DNA of 64,000 nt from Euglena gracilis. Its lineage: Eukaryota; Euglenida; Euglenophyceae; Euglenales. This document shows, one piece after another, positions 63,684-64,000 of the stretch (the first letter of the stretch is position 1; every line of letters starts with the position of its first letter). A model generated the notes under the pieces. That model did no database searches, was not told where the DNA came from, and was given only the letters and a program-made list of their open reading frames with translations. Location: contig CP154956.1 of assembly GCA_039621445.1 (NCBI GenBank), positions 12,647,443 through 12,711,442 of the forward strand, given 5' to 3'. A program made the position numbers and the translations under genes.

Positions 63684-64000
63684 CTCCTTCGTACCGGGGT
63701 TGCCAAGGATCAAGTCGGCCGCTTGGCACCTGTGCAAGCAGGGGTGGGCATACCCAACGCTGCCGAGTCCATTGCGTTGGGGGCGCAGAACCTCATCAGG
63801 CGGCTAGATGTGGGCGGAAATTGGGCAGTACTACAGGTGGATCTGAAAAATGCGTTCAACTGCCTCGACCGGACCGTCATCCTACAAGAGGCCCAAACGC
63901 GCACACCAGCCCTCTTCAACTATATGCGGTTCGCATATGGCCAGCCTGCACCACTCTTCAGTGAAGGCCGCACACTCGCCTCTACACGGGGGACACACCA
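63684..64000 (+). CDS. Reverse transcriptase, continuation after MITE (partial)
   Basis: Resumes the RT in a different frame from before the MITE: LLRTGVAKDQVGRLAPVQAG, then AVLQVDLKNAFNCLDRTVI, which is RT motif A with its catalytic Asp at 63841-63843, and FNYMRFAYGQPAPLF. Open to the end of the window, so the catalytic motif C and any endonuclease domain lie outside. Confidence 0.8.

Larger units (their letters stand above)
60382..64000 (+). mobile_element. Non-LTR retrotransposon, 5' part
   Basis: Begins right after the SL remnant and runs off the window. Contains 5' tandem repeats, a long ORF with a 2A motif, and a reverse transcriptase interrupted by a MITE. No LTR is seen. The RT style (APGPSGLR..HL; GVRPIAVGDTLRRLVGKAL; VDLKNAFN) is that of non-LTR elements. 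I cannot assign the clade; CRE-like and ingi-like groups, both known in related kinetoplastids, are the ones to test. Confidence 0.8.

Noticed and set aside
63369-63807. Continuation of the retrotransposon ORF through the MITE
   Set aside because: The translated part is MITE sequence and then the wrong frame of the RT; the real RT resumes in another frame at 63684.
1-64000. tRNA genes and additional snRNA genes
   Set aside because: None with cloverleaf landmarks or U-snRNA signatures was recognised by eye outside the SL RNA genes; a tRNAscan or Infernal run would be needed to exclude them.

Overview
The window looks like nuclear DNA of a photosynthetic euglenid, most likely Euglena gracilis or a close relative. 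The decisive evidence is the 22-kb tandem array at 11145-33178. Its ~612-bp unit carries a 5S rRNA gene and, about 190 bp downstream on the same strand, a spliced-leader (SL) RNA gene. The 28-nt exon of that gene (ACACTTTCTGAG...TATTTTTTTTCG, followed by a GT donor) matches the E. gracilis spliced leader as I recall it, and 5S-SL linkage is established for Euglena. I count 36 complete 5S genes and 36 SL RNA genes.

Layout. (a) 1-11144: gene-poor DNA rich in C/G and T/A runs, with short inverted-repeat elements and a few exon-like islands (654-850, 7508-7666, 8574-8748, 8789-8899, 9371-9484) that may belong to one or more intron-rich genes I cannot name. (b) 11145-33178: the 5S-SL array. (c) 33179 to about 47340: a tyrosine-recombinase (DIRS-like) retrotransposon that starts abruptly at the array edge. 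Its gag frame is split by a complete 10,155-bp LTR retrotransposon (33849-44003) with target duplication CCATC. The LTR element has near-identical LTRs, a primer-binding site (present twice), a 1,325-residue Gag with two zinc knuckles, no recognisable pol, and an internal array of about 29 hairpin-forming 91-bp repeats. (d) 47353-60356: no confident gene. It holds a 67-bp perfect inverted repeat, TTAGTA-type repeats, several families of short inverted-repeat transposons (three hAT-like copies, two of them with exact 8-bp target duplications), a 59-bp-arm hairpin, and broken coding-like blocks mainly on the minus strand. (e) 60357-64000: the 5' part of a non-LTR retrotransposon. It begins with 25 nt of the spliced leader, carries a canonical 2A ribosome-skipping motif (GDVESNPGP), and has a reverse transcriptase split by a 313-bp inverted-repeat element flanked by a 10-bp duplication. 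The element runs off the window.

How the parts relate. The SL RNA genes supply the leader that is trans-spliced onto euglenid mRNAs. The SL remnant at the start of the non-LTR element suggests that a trans-spliced transcript was reverse transcribed and inserted. The other large pieces are nested mobile elements. Several frameshifts and odd units lie at homopolymers, so consensus errors must be kept in mind. All identifications come from reading the sequence; no searches were run.
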